The notes: generated from the sequence alone by a model not told the origin. DNA of 64,000 nt from Macrotis lagotis (GCF_037893015.1 NC_133658.1:884485038-884549037), one strand, 5' to 3'; shown: positions 33,427 to 44,900, counted from the stretch's first letter. Translations and numbers: made by a program.

Positions 33427-35455
33427 CACACAGACCCACAATTACATAACCACAACCCAATCACAAACGTGTATGCACACAACCTCATAGACCATTAGAA
33501 CACAATCATATATGATTACACACACCACTACACACAATTACAGAGCCACACACAATCACAAACTTGTATACACACACTTGCACATCACCCTATAGACAAT
33601 CATTCCACAAACCATACACAATCACAATTATACCCCATAGACAATCACCTATATAGTCACACACTTACACAATCATGCACCACACACAATCACAATCAGA
33701 TGTACCACATGATTAATCACATTTACACACAATCCCAAACACAATTATTAATTACAAATAACCACATACACATAACTATACACACTCACAGAACCACACA
33801 CAACAACACACTTACACAATCACACACAATCACAATTAAATATACCACATACTTAATCACATTTACACACAATCCCAAACACAATTATTATACACAACCA
33901 CACACAACTACACACACTCACAGAACCACACACAAAACACTTATACAATCCCATGCACCACACACACAATCAGATGTACCACATGCTTAATTACATTTAC
34001 ACACAATCCCAAACACAATTATTATACACAACCACACACAACTACACATACTCACAGAACCACACACAACAACACACTTACACAATCATATGCATCATGA
34101 TCCAATACCATTTATTCACACAATCACACATGACCCAACACAAAAACATACACAATCGCACTGATTGCACACAGCGACATACAATTACAGAACCACCTGT
34201 AATCACACACATTTATACAACCAAATGCACCATAGTCCAGTCCCAAACATTCATGTTCACAATTATACAGTCCCATACATAATTATGCATACAACCACCC
34301 ATGATAACTACACACAACTGCAGAATAGCATAAATCACAGACATAATTATATATATATGATAACTCACAATTGCACATGTAATCACATGCACGATTACAC
34401 AATAATCACACATATCAATACAACCACACCCATAATTACATACATAATTTTAACATAATCACACAAAACCACATACATAAATATTCACATAACTATATAG
34501 TTACATACAACTACACATACTCACATATATAATTGTGCACACAATCACACATATACAACAACACCCCCCCACAATCACAATAAGGTGTACTACATACCTA
34601 ACCACAAACAACCCCATACACAATTATTATACACAACCATACACACACAGCTCCACATACTTACCGAAACACATACAACAACACACTTACACAATCACAT
34701 GCACCACACACACAGTCACAATCAGATGTACCACATGCCTAGTTACAAACAATCCCATACACATTTATTATACACAACCACAAACCACACAAAACTATAC
34801 ACAATTACAGAACCACACACAGTTACAAACATTTGTACACACAATACACACAACCCCACACACAATTATATACAACTACACACAATTATAAAGCCACATG
34901 TAATAACCTACATGATTATACACACAATCACACACTTTTGCAAGTCACATGCACTACACTCCAAACCCAAACATTTATATACAATTATACACAACCCTGT
35001 ACATAATTATACACACAACCATACATGATAACACGCTTAACTATGCACAGCTACAGAACCACACACAATCACATACTTAGCAATACATACAATCACACAA
35101 TCACACACGCAACCACAGGTGCAATTATACAAATAGTCACAACAATACTGCCACACCCACAATTAAACACATAATTTTAACAAAATTACACAAAACCACA
35201 TATGCAATCATGCACACAATCACATCCATTTACATACAACCACACAAATCACATATATGATTATACACACCACTACACACACCACTATCACAATTCTACA
35301 ATCCCACACAATTAAACATAAGCACATACCTAATTATATACCTAATCCCATATGGCAACACAACTGCATGCACAACTGCATACACAATCACAGATGATTA
35401 CAACATAATCATAACAGAATCACACACACACACACACACACACACACAACACAGG
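33423..35455 (+). repeat. CA-derived long array with ~140-bp higher-order unit
   Basis: About 2 kb of A/C/T-rich CACA/ACAATCACA variants. A composite unit can be followed by the marker AATCCCAAACACAATTATTA at 33731, 33871 and 34015, and in a variant form at 34610 and 34751 (spacings 140, 144 and 141). It ends in a perfect CA run (35426-35450). Confidence 0.9.
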
Positions 35456-35499
35456 AAATAGGGAAAGGTTTTACTTAAAAATATTCCCCCATCTCTTCT

Positions 35500-36445
35500 C
35501 TATCCCTGACCCCACTCTAGCACAGACTGTCATCATCATGCCAGCCTTGTAGTAGCTGCTGGTTCATCTGCCTCCCCAATTCAATCCATCCTCCTCCTTT
35601 CAGCTACAGAAGTAATTTTCCTAAAATTCAGACCTGATCATGCCAACTCTTCCACTTCCAATAAACTCCAGTAGTTCCCCATTACCTCTGAAATGCATTG
35701 GGTGAAAGATGAAATGGTTGAGGAAACAAAGGAAATTTGATATTCCAACCATATCGATTTATTAAAGCAATGCATGCCAACTGTCCAACAAATTGGGATT
35801 AGACCCCTTCCTCAGTTTAGGGCTGGACCCTGAATACAGGAGGAGACAGATTTTAGATATTAAGAACAATTCATCAAATCAGACCAATTAATTAAAAGAA
35901 AAGAATACAATATTTCACAGAAGGATCAAATACTGACTGTTCTGCTGGCCAATCAAAATCTTTTCTAACCTAGCTCCCTCCTACCTTTCCGGTCTTCTTA
36001 TCCTTTGTTTCTCAACAGGCATTCTCTGATCCAGGGACACTGACCTCTTGACTTTTCCCAACACAAGACCCTCTATCTTCTGACTCTGGGCATTTTCTCT
36101 GGCCATCCCCCAGGCCTGGAATGCTCTCCCTCCTCTGCTCCTACAACTGACCTCCCTGGTTTCCTTCAAGTCCCAGCTAAACTCTTAAAGTCTACAGAAA
36201 GCCTTCCTGAACCTCTGAATTCTATTGCTTTCTCTCTGTTCACTATTTCCTATTTATCCTGTAAAGAACTTGCTTTGATTATTTTTGTTTGCATGCTGTC
36301 TCCCCTTACCCCCCCCCCCCTTAGATCAGCTCTTTGAGGGCAGGGACTGTCTTTTGGCATTTTTTTTAATACCTCTAGCTGAGCACAGAGCCTGGGACAT
36401 AGCAGGCACTTTATCAATGTTTATTGATTGACTAACTGGAGGAGA
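35500..36445 (+). mobile_element. L2 LINE 3' region, interrupted
   Basis: Typical L2 blocks in order: cttccaataaactccagtag, 'ttttctaacctagctccctcctacc', tggaatgctctccctcctct, 'tttgagggcagggactg', ending ATTGATTGACTAAC. Interrupted by 35689-35917. Confidence 0.8.
35689..35917. mobile_element. Unclassified ~229-bp insertion in the L2
   Basis: Foreign to the L2 on both sides. It starts TGAAATG and ends TATTTCA, so it has TG...CA ends with a 6-bp inverted terminal match. No clear target duplication. An LTR-like or short DNA-transposon origin is possible but not shown. Confidence 0.4.
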
Positions 36446-36449
36446 TGTA

Positions 36450-36700
36450 GCCCTTCCTCCAAGTGAATGACTGAACCACTCTGAGCCCCCATCTAATATC
36501 AGATAATGGGGTTTGCATTAGATGTTTCCAGAATTCCTTTCTAGTTCTAACATTTCCTGATGTTGCACTCCAAGGAACTTTCAAAGACATCCTTAGAGTT
36601 CCCAAAGGAAGATTTCAGAGTACATCATGGGGTGTGTGTGTTATATGGGGGTGGTAGTGATGATGTGTAAAATACAACAGGTACAGAAATGTGCCTACAG
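36450..36700. other. MIR trace and single-copy DNA
   Basis: 36460-36560 is a plus MIR fragment. The remainder has a TG-rich patch (36625-36665) and no gene. Confidence 0.5.
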
Positions 36701-37186
36701 TAGAAGATAATAAATATGCTTTATATAGAATATACACAGAAAATGTGCTTTGTATACAATAGACACATAACAAATGTGCTTTGTATACAATAGACACATA
36801 ACAAAAAATGCTTTGCATACAAGAGACTGTGAAGCAATGTGTTCTGTATACAATAGACATGAGGGCATAAGGATGGCTAGGTGACACAGTAGATAGAGCA
36901 CTGGATTTGGAGTCAGAAAAACCTGAGTTCAAATCCAGTCTCAGATACTTATTAGCTGTGTGATCTTGGGCAAGTCATTTCACCCTATTTGCCTCAGTTC
37001 TTTCAACTGCACAAAGAGCTGGAGAAGGAAATGACAAACCACTTTAGTATCTTTGCCAAGAAAACCCCGAATGGGGTCATGAGAAGAGTCAGATATGACT
37101 GAAATGACTCAACAACAATGATATAATAAAAACAGAAAAATGTGCTTTGTATACAATAGACACAGAAGAAAAGTGCTTTGTATGCA

Positions 37187-37190
<4 letters not shown>
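36700..37190 (+). repeat. ~31-bp minisatellite (GTGCTTTGTATACAATAGAC unit)
   Basis: Units start near 36745, 36776, 36809 and 36840 and resume at 37143 and 37172 after a SINE insertion. Confidence 0.85.
36868..37118 (+). mobile_element. MAR1-type SINE
   Basis: Head GGATGGCTAGGTGACACAGT, tRNA-like body, tail 'ccaagaaaaccccgaatgg' and CAACAACAATG. It is inserted into the 31-bp minisatellite. Confidence 0.88.

Positions 37191-37215
<25 letters not shown>
37187..37215 (+). repeat. (TA)n microsatellite
   Basis: About 14 TA units. Confidence 0.95.
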
Positions 37216-37218
<3 letters not shown>

Positions 37219-37329
37219 TGTTTTACATATAGTTAACATTTATATGCCTTGTATTTAGTAGACACTTAGGGAAGGTATTTTACATATAGTAGGGATTGAA
37301 CATTGATTGTGTCTTGTATACATGTAGTA

Positions 37330-38055
37330 TAAACTTATTGTTCATAGGCACAAACCATAAATGGTTTATATATTGTGTTTTCAGGCACATACATGCTTTA
37401 TATACAGTTAGCACATAACAAATGTTTTAGGTACATAAATGGTTTGTATATAGTTGTCACTTCTATGAGTGTAGGCACATTAATGGTTGCATGCAATTAA
37501 CTCTTAATGAGCATCTTTAGGCAATGGTTTGTAGACAGTTGGTACTTAATGAGTGCTCATAGGCACATAAATGGTTTGTAAACAGTTGACTTTTTTAAAA
37601 GTTTTTGCAAGGCAATGGGGTTAAGTGGCTTGCCCAAGGCCACACAGCTAGGTAATTATTGTGTCTGAGGCTGGATTTGGACTCAGGTACTCCTGACTCC
37701 AGGGCCAGTGCTCTATCCATTGTGCCACCTAGCCACCCTGACAGTTAACTTTTAATGAGGGTGTGTAGGTGCATAAATGGTTTGTAGACTGTTGGTGCTT
37801 AATGAGTGCTCATAGGCACATAAATGATTTGTAGACAGTTGACTTTTAAGGAGGGTCTGTAGGCACATAAATGGATTGCATGCAGTTGGTACTTAATGAG
37901 TACTGTAGACACATAAATGGTTTGTATACAGTTGGTATTTAATGAGTGTTTGTAGGCACATAAAATGGTTTGTAGATAGTTGGCCCTTAATGAGTGTTTG
38001 CAGGCACAGAAATGTTGGTATACAGTTGGTGCTTAATGAGTGTTTTCTGCATTCA
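37330..38055 (+). repeat. 47-bp minisatellite
   Basis: The marker taaatgg/taaatga recurs near 37774, 37821, 37868, 37914, 37961 and 38009 (spacing 46-48), with looser copies from 37330 to 37590. Each unit includes a CTTAATGAGTG block. A SINE interrupts it at 37595-37740. Confidence 0.9.
37595..37740 (-). mobile_element. WSINE1-like SINE in the minisatellite
   Basis: Flanked by ACAGTTGACTTTT (37582-37594) and ACAGTTAACTTTT (37741-37753), a 13-bp duplication with one difference. Confidence 0.93.
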
Positions 38056-38690
38056 ATGAAAGGATCATCATGGCAGGGAGGTTTACCATTTAAATTCTAG
38101 CCATCTTTCCCGAGATCCAGATGGAGCCACATTTACGCCCCTGAGAGGACCTTCTCCCTCACAGCGGGACGGCCCACCAATGTGGGCAGCAGAGCTTCCC
38201 AGGGCCAGGGGAAGGGGAAATGAGAGAATGCTCGGACCACTGAGTCTGAGGCCACAAGCCGCGGGGTCTGGGGGAGGGCAGGCTCCTCGGGAGGGAGCAG
38301 GAGGGATTGGGAAGGCAGCTGATCCGAGGCATGAGCTGCAAAGGCCTGAACCTACTGGGGCGAGCTGAACTCTGGCAGGAAGAACGTTGCTAAACAGTAA
38401 GCAAGTTGTAAAAGAGAATTCAGACACAACATCTGGCAGCTGTTTCAAATACTTCTCTGTCTGGAGGCTGGACGGGCCTGCAGTCGATTAGTGAAACAGC
38501 ATGTGCAGGAGCAGCTTTCTGCAAGGCAGCCCCCCTAGCCCTACTTCTCCAGGGCTGGGGGGAGCCCCATCCAGTTTCTGGGAGCTAGCAGGAAGTAGCA
38601 GCTGGAGACAGGTCCCATGCTTAGCACCGGGGCTGCAAAGAAGACAAATGACAGGTCTTACCCTCAAGGAGTCTACGAGCGGCTCTTAAG
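38056..38690. other. Single-copy, CpG-containing segment
   Basis: No repeat recognised; GC-richer than its surroundings. Open frames (up to 121 codons, minus) are not recognised as a protein. A conserved noncoding element is possible. Confidence 0.4.
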
Positions 38691-38694
38691 GTCA

Positions 38695-39495
38695 TCTCCT
38701 GACTTGAGTTCAAATATTGCCATTGTGCACCTAGGAGTCATGGGGCAAGTCACTTCTCCACTCTAAGCCTCAGTTTTCCTAGTTGTAGAATGAAGGGTTG
38801 AGCAGATGATTTCTACGGTCCCTCACTTGATCCAGGAACTAGTTCAGTCCGAGACAGGTTGAGCTCGAGGCAGCAGGACAGTCACCCCGGGTCAATATTT
38901 CCTCCCGTTCTTTTCCAGGTGCACCCATCATTTTCTTCTGAGATCAGCTTACAGAATCCTTGGTCACAAAACCTCTGGGAAGGCTCAGAGCGATGTCCCT
39001 TCCTCCTAAGAAAGCCGAGAATGGGTTAGAGTTGGAATGGACTGCAAAGGTCAAACTAGTCTAATCCCCCCCTTATTTTTACAGATGAGCAAACGGAGAC
39101 CCAGTCAATTCCTTTTTTTAAATCCACATGTACACAGAGCTTCAAGTTGCAAAGGACTTTCTTGTCATCTCCTTTGGCCCTTGAGGCAAGTATTATCCCA
39201 TAGGGATGGTAACCCTTTTCTAAAAGGTTGGTCGAGTTACTGGGAGGTCACACCTCTGGGCTTCTGATTCCAAAGCCAGCCTGCCTTTCCTTGCACCACA
39301 ATAAGCCAAGGGGAGGAGAACTGAGAGTCTAACTTTCTGGACTGATCTCCCTTACTGAATCATCCAGAGGACGGTTTTGTTGGTCCTTCTGGAGAGCTGC
39401 TGCACCTTGTCTGATGGAGATCATGGGGCAAGGGGTTGGGAGGAATTCTAGATGGGCTGCTCCTAGGCTCAAAGGTAGAGAGCTGGAAGAGTAGG
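38695..39495. other. MIR copies and single-copy DNA
   Basis: A plus MIR at 38695-38830 and minus MIR-type pieces at 39010-39110 and 39140-39290. The remainder is unassigned. Confidence 0.55.
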
Positions 39496-39765
39496 CAGAG
39501 AGTATCTATTCCAAATCTGTTTTACAGATGAAGAAACTGAGGCACAAGGTACCCCAAAGGGGTAACTATTTCAAGTCTGTTTTACAGGTGAAGAAAATGA
39601 GGCACAAGCTACCCCAAAGAGGTTATCTATTTCAAGTCTGTTTTACAGGTGGAGAAACTGAGATCCAGGCCCTTGTCTAAGATCTTTCAAGAAGTAATCA
39701 AGATTCGAATCCAGGGCTTCTGACTCTCAGTCTAATTCTTCTGACTCTATCTCCATCATTCGATA
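39495..39765 (-). repeat. MIR with a ~60-bp segment present three times
   Basis: The block 'tctgttttacag(a/g)tg(a/g)agaaa(c/a)tga' recurs at about 39519, 39579 and 39640, each followed by 'ggcacaag.taccccaaag' or its degraded end. This is tandem amplification inside a minus-strand MIR. Confidence 0.85.
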
Positions 39766-39769
39766 GTCG

Positions 39770-40465
39770 GTAAGTCCAACCTCTCTATTTTATAGATGAG
39801 GAGGCAGTAGCTTCTCCCCTTCCCCTGGCCACACTGCAGGAGAAGGCTGGAGATGGGGAAGGCTCACCAACCCTGTCTAGAGCTCCCCACGCCTAATCCC
39901 AACCCCCCAAGAACATTTCCTCTCCACCAGAAAATCATCGCAGCAAGCCAAGCAGGAACCTGGCTCGGCCAAGCTCCCTAAAGAAGGAAGACAGTTTCTA
40001 GCTAAATGTGCAAAGTCTCATCTCCCCTAGTCCTTTATAAGGAAAAAACTAGGTACAGTCAGAAATCTCTGAGGCAGGGAAATGCTAAGAGGCCGGGAGG
40101 AGAGGGACCGCCGCCGAGGCCCCACCAGCTCAGGGGGCCCCGACAGCTCGGGGCGGGGGGTGACAGCTTGGGGTCTGCCTGCCAAGCAGCTGAGGCCATG
40201 AGAAAGCCCCAGGAAGAGAGAGGGAGCTGATTCATTAGGCTTGGGCAAGGCAGGACATCATTTGTTGATTCTCCGGCCCAATCCCCATCTCATGATTTCC
40301 TCTCTGGTTGCCATGGTGCCATCCATAAAACACAGAACAACTCTGGGCCCCCTCGGCAGGTCATTTATTTCAAATATTCCCTGCAGCTAGAATCCAACCA
40401 TGTTTGGGTGTCTGGGCCCTGTCTTCGGCCCCCTCCCCAGAAGAGTTCAGGGTTCAGTCAAGTCC
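39770..40465. other. Single-copy segment
   Basis: No repeat from about 39820. CpG-rich around 40100-40170. No recognised gene. Confidence 0.45.
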
Positions 40466-40469
40466 GCAG

Positions 40470-40562
40470 TCCACATCTCAAGGAAAAGAGAGACAGGCAG
40501 AGAGAGAGAGAGACAGAGAGAGAGACAGAAGAGAAGAGACAGAGACAGAGAAAGGGAGAGAG

Positions 40563-40623
<61 letters not shown>

Positions 40624-40718
40624 GAGACAGAGAGACAGAGACAGAGATAGGGAGAGAGAGAGAGACAGAGAGACAGAGAGACAGACAGAGATAGGGAGAG
40701 AGAGAGGCAGAGAGACAC

Positions 40719-40749
<31 letters not shown>

Positions 40750-41400
40750 AAGGGAGAGAGAGGCAGAGAGACAGAGAGAGAGAGACAGAGAGACAGAGAC
40801 AGAGATAGGGAGAGAGAGGCAGAGAGACAGAGAGAGAGATAGAGAGAAACAGAGAGAGACAGAGAGACAGAGACAGAGAAAGGGAGAGAGAGACAGAGAG
40901 AGACAGAGAGAGAGATAGAGAGAAACAGAGAGAGAGACAGAGAGACAGAGACAGAGAAAGGGAGAGAGGCAGAGAGACAGATAGACACAGCTAGAGAGAC
41001 AGAGAGACAGAGAGAAACAGAGAGAGACAGAGAGACAGAGACAGAGATAGGGAGAGAGGCAGAGAGACAGAGACAGAGAGAGAGAGACAGAGACAGAGAG
41101 AGACAGAGAAAGGGAGAGAGACAGAGATAAAGAGAGAGACACAGAGACACAGAGAAAGAGAGACAGAGACAGAGATAGGGAGAGGGAGGAGAGAGAGACA
41201 GAGAGAGAAACAAAGACAGAGACAGACTGAGAGACAGAGACACAGAGAGACAGAGAGACTGAGAGACAGAGATAGAAAGACTGAGATAGAGAAGGAAAGA
41301 GAGGAGAAAGACAGAGACAGAGAGAGGAGAGAAAAACAGAGAGAAGGTTTGAGGCAGAGACAGAAACAGAGTGAGAGACAGACAGAGAGACGGAGAAAAG
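40470..41400 (+). repeat. ~0.9-kb homopurine GA/GACA tract
   Basis: Almost entirely A and G with scattered C (GAGACA units). A longer 'ga(t/a)agggagaga' marker recurs irregularly every 44-96 bases. Open frames of over 300 codons on the minus strand (Ser/Leu/Cys repeats) are artefacts. Confidence 0.95.
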
Positions 41401-41509
41401 AGGGAAGAGGTGGGTGCAGAATATGTGAACAGGCAAGCTGGACAGGAGACATGACTGTTCCCTATCTCTGGGCAGACCAAGGGGTCACCATCTGCATCAT
41501 GGTGTCACA

Positions 41510-41612
41510 GAGGAAGAAAGGAGGAAGAAGAAGATAAGGAGGAGAAAGGAAGAGAAAGGAGGAAGAGAACGAGGAGGAAGAGGAAAGAGGAAGAAGAGGA
41601 GGAGGCGGCGGC
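41510..41612 (+). repeat. GGA/GAA-rich tract
   Basis: Imperfect AGGAAG units, ending in GGAGGCGGCGGC. Confidence 0.9.
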
Positions 41613-42010
41613 AGCCTGGCGGTGTGGGGAGTGTTGCCTCCAAGGCCAGGCCCCCAGCCTGCTGGGACGGTTTTAGGAACACAGCTCCTTTCAAGGCCAG
41701 AGACCTGCTCCTCCATCAGAAGCCTCCCAGCTGAACAAAACCCCTTCTTTTCCTTTATGCCAGCGCCCCCCCGCCCCACCCCCTCCCTTTCCTTCTCCTT
41801 TCAAACGAGCTCCTGTTCACAACCCAGACATGAACTCCAACCTAAAAATAATTCGAGCCCACCCTCCTCCCCGCTCCCTCCCCTGAAATGTCTGGAGCAG
41901 GCAATATTGGACTTTTTGGCCTCCCAGGCAGAACTCTGCCCTCCTCCCCTGGCCCCACCTTCCCCATCTCGCTGGGCCTCGGAGCCTTTTGCATTCAGGA
42001 GCAGCCAGCA
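41613..42010. other. Single-copy segment with a MEF2 consensus site
   Basis: No repeat. Pyrimidine-rich on the plus strand; no recognised gene. Confidence 0.45.
41842..41851 (+). promoter_or_regulatory. Consensus MEF2-binding site
   Basis: CTAAAAATAA matches the MEF2 consensus CTA(A/T)4TA(A/G) exactly, in single-copy DNA ~1.4 kb beyond the SPSB1 3' end. Function is inference. Confidence 0.3.
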
Positions 42011-42014
42011 GCAA

Positions 42015-42545
42015 GTCAACCACCACTTATTAAGCTCCTACTGTGTGCCTGGTGCTGGACTGGTCACTGGTTGATGCGAAGATAAACAAAGCAGAAGGCC
42101 AGCCCCAGCTCTCAGAGACGCTAATTCCGGGGAAGGGAAGGAGGAAGGTATTAGGTGCCTACTCTGAGCTAGGGACTCTGCCAAGTCCTTTAGGAAAGCT
42201 TTATTCCATCCTCACAACCCTGTGAAGTAGGTGTTGCTATTATCCCCATTTTACAGGGGAGGAAACTGAGGCAAGAGAAAAGTTAAATAACTTGCCCAGG
42301 GTCACACAGCTCATCCATGTCTGAGGCTGCATTTGAACTTGGGTCTTCCTGACTCCAGGTCCAGTCTGCAGTCTACTCTACCAACCCAGCTTCCCCCCCC
42401 GCCCCCTTCCATTACTTAGTATGTCTGCATTCCCCCTTTTTACAGTCAGAGAAATTGAAGCAGATCAAGTGACTTGCCCAGGATCACACACTCCATCCAT
42501 GTTTGAGGCTGCATTCGAACTGGGGTCTTTCTGATTCTAGGTCCA
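42015..42545. repeat. MIR3 and two MIR copies
   Basis: MIR3 plus (42018-42110, 'acttattaagctcctactg'), MIR minus (42150-42395, ccattttacaggggaggaaa) and a second partial minus MIR (42410-42545). Confidence 0.75.
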
Positions 42546-43199
42546 GTTGCACCCAAACCTCTGGGGAGTGCAGGAAAGAGTAGAAGACAGCCCAGGGGCT
42601 GTGCTTTGGGAAGAATGGTGGGTGAACGTGCCAGGGGCAAGGGCAGGAGGAGAGAAATCATGTCTCATCAGTACAAGCAGCCCAGTTGGAAGGAGCCCCT
42701 CTGCTTTGATCAAGACTGAGTGTATGAAGGGGAGAACAGAAGGTAGAATGAGAGGGGATAATACTACTACTACTGATGATGATGATGATGATGATGATGA
42801 TTCTAACAGCCATGAGACACAACACAGACAGAGATGGGGAGAGAAGAGAGGGGAGGGGGAGAGGGAGAGAGAATGAATGAATTTTCCATGGACTCCGATT
42901 GGGTGGGTGGGAGGCTTTCTGACAAAGTTAGCTCTTGTCCTGGAGACAATATGGAAACCTCCAAAGGAAGACTTTTTTAAAATAAGGAAACAATGGGGTC
43001 AGATGTTACAGGAAAATCACTTTGGCAGTGGAGTCTACAAAGGAAAGGAGTGGGGCAAGGCTGTAATGAGACCTGCCTCATCCCAAGGGGCTCACCTCTC
43101 CTCTCCCAAAGATCAAGGGATGATTTAGGGAGGGTCAAGGGTCAAGTCTGAGAAGCCCCCTCTTTCGGTCCCAAGGCCCAAAGAGAAACTAACCAAGTG
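42546..43199. other. Intergenic, with a (GAT)n run
   Basis: (TAC)n/(GAT)n at 42763-42801 and a GGGAGA patch at 42830-42875. The rest is single-copy DNA up to the SPSB1 3' end. Confidence 0.55.
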
Positions 43200-43220
43200 A
43201 ATTCAAATTTAATAAACTTT

Positions 43221-43226
43221 TTTATT
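43221..43226 (-). terminator. SPSB1: Distal polyadenylation signal of SPSB1 (AATAAA)
   Basis: The plus-strand text tttatt at this place reads AATAAA on the gene strand, in the context CCTAATAAAAAAG. It is the last such hexamer before repeat-free sequence gives way to intergenic DNA, so cleavage is expected about 10-25 bases further, near 43200. Usage is inferred. Confidence 0.6.
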
Positions 43227-43827
43227 AGGTTACTGAGTATTCTCTACAGTCATAAAATAGAAAGGAGTTTAAAACCAAACAAAGCAATTATGTACTGGGA
43301 TGGCAATACAGAGGGAGGGGGTTGAACCTGAAACAAGAGGAGAGGCGGGGGGGGGGGGGCAGGTGACACGGCAACATTTTCAGCATCGGTGGAAGACGAT
43401 GGGGTGAGGAGGGGCCAGGCAATTGAATGATGAACTCTATATGGGAAACTCTCTCTTGTGCAACAGTAAGAGTGTGTGTCCTACCCTGTAACAAAAATGA
43501 GGAAAAGACCTGTCATCTGACAAGGTGTGTGTAGGTGGGTGCGTGAGTGTGTTTTCCTTAGAAAAATAACAGCAACAAACAGGAACGGTTTGGGGGGAGG
43601 CAACTTTGACTCCCCGCGAGGGCTTGGCACCAATTCTACACTTTTAAAAATATACTCTCCAAGTAGATTTTTTTTTTAAAAAAGGTATCCAACAGCAGCT
43701 GTTCAAAACATCTCTTACATAGACAAATATATATATTAAACATTTTAAACAAATAAAGTCATCTATTGTACCTGTACAGAATTGAACCAAAAGTTGGATT
43801 CGAAAAATGATTTCAAAGTTAACAAAA

Positions 43828-43835
43828 TGTGCAAA
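43828..43835 (-). promoter_or_regulatory. Candidate miR-19 8mer target site in SPSB1 3' UTR
   Basis: On the gene strand the sequence reads TTTGCACA, the full 8mer complement to the miR-19a/b seed, in an AT-rich part of the distal 3' UTR. AT-rich context and distal placement favour accessibility. Chance occurrence in 2 kb is not negligible, so function is inference. Confidence 0.3.
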
Positions 43836-44494
43836 ATAAAGGGGTGGGGGATGGGGGCCTGCATCTTGGCCTGCACCTTGGAGGAATTGCCAGGAAGGTG
43901 GCTCTTGAGGCATTTTTCCTCAGCCCCAGAAGAAGCAACCAGGGGAGCTGCATTTGAACAGGGGACCTGCTTTCAGAGACAGGACCAATTGCCCAGACTG
44001 AATTCTGGCTTGGGGGACAATGGCAAAGAATTCGACTACTGCCCCCCCAACCTCGTTCTCTCTCATTTTTGCAGTGGATAAAATACTAAAATTGTACTCT
44101 TAGATGACTAAACCAGGGAGGAGGATGAATCCTCAGCTTGGCTGAGATGAACAACCTGAGGATGAAAAAACGATCACAACTGTGTGTCTAACTATCCTGG
44201 GCAAGGATGTCCAGTTAAGAGATAAAGAGGTGATGAAAAAAGAGGGTGGCAGGATGTTAGAGTTGCTTCAGAGGATCATGGAGGCCACACTATTGCACGT
44301 GAAGCCTGTAGTCTGAGGAAGGACCTGCTCTGCCAAGCTTCTGGTCTAGCCTGAAATTTCCCTACAGGCCAAGCTAACAAAAAGAAGCTCCCATACCTAT
44401 GCATACACCTCTTGGCCAAGGGCAAGTGATACAGCAGGTGGAGGGTAGAGAGGGGTGGGAGAGCAAGACACATTGGAGAGAAAGGGATGTTTTC

Positions 44495-44675
44495 TTTTTA
44501 TGTGGAATAAATAAATTGTTTTTTGTTGGTGAAAGAATAAATATAGAGTACAGGGTGAGACAACATCTTAGGGAATGACACTAGTTGCTTTCCGGCCTTT
44601 TTCAAGGGTCCCATTTTCTTTTTATTTTCTTTAAGGGTCCAGAATGAGTTTTTGGCATTGTCAGCTTTATTAAAA
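44495..44675. repeat. Direct duplication, copy A (in SPSB1 3' UTR)
   Basis: This segment recurs in the same orientation at 45455-45630 with roughly 85% identity by eye. Shared blocks include GAGACAACATCTTAGGGAA, the run CCCATTTTCTTT and the block TTGTCAGCTTTATT. Copy A has a ~12-base stretch that copy B lacks. It is not a repeat family I recognise elsewhere in the window. It carries the reverse complement of AATAAA (a gene-strand polyadenylation hexamer). Confidence 0.75.
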
Positions 44676-44900
44676 TGGCAGCATTTCCTGGGCAGGAGTA
44701 ACCCAAGAGGTTCCACGTTTGTCACCCAAGGGAAGTCATCGGTCAGTTCCAAGCACCCTCGATGCTTCCTGGCCTCCTTATTGCCAGTAATGGTGACTTT
44801 CCCCCAATTGGCCCTGGAACCTTCCAGAGACGGTGCCTTGTCCCGCTTGGGCAGAAGCTGAGGGCTCCGTACTCCCACTCGTGGACTGACCAGGACACAC

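Noticed and set aside
32815-33498. A 227-codon plus-strand open frame and overlapping 182- and 122-codon frames
   Set aside because: They run through a GC-rich block into the CA repeat (His-Thr repeats). There is no recognisable domain, and frames are open on both strands.
33700-35028. Thr/His/Asn-rich open frames
   Set aside because: Products of the CA-derived array, not genes.
40447-41480. Minus-strand open frames of 329 and 340 codons rich in Ser, Leu and Cys
   Set aside because: They are translations of the GA/GACA homopurine tract. Several frames are open at once, and composition explains them.
1-43199. Exons of a neighbouring gene such as SLC25A33
   Set aside because: Expected from human gene order on this side of SPSB1, but no mitochondrial carrier motif or spliced exon series is visible in this span.
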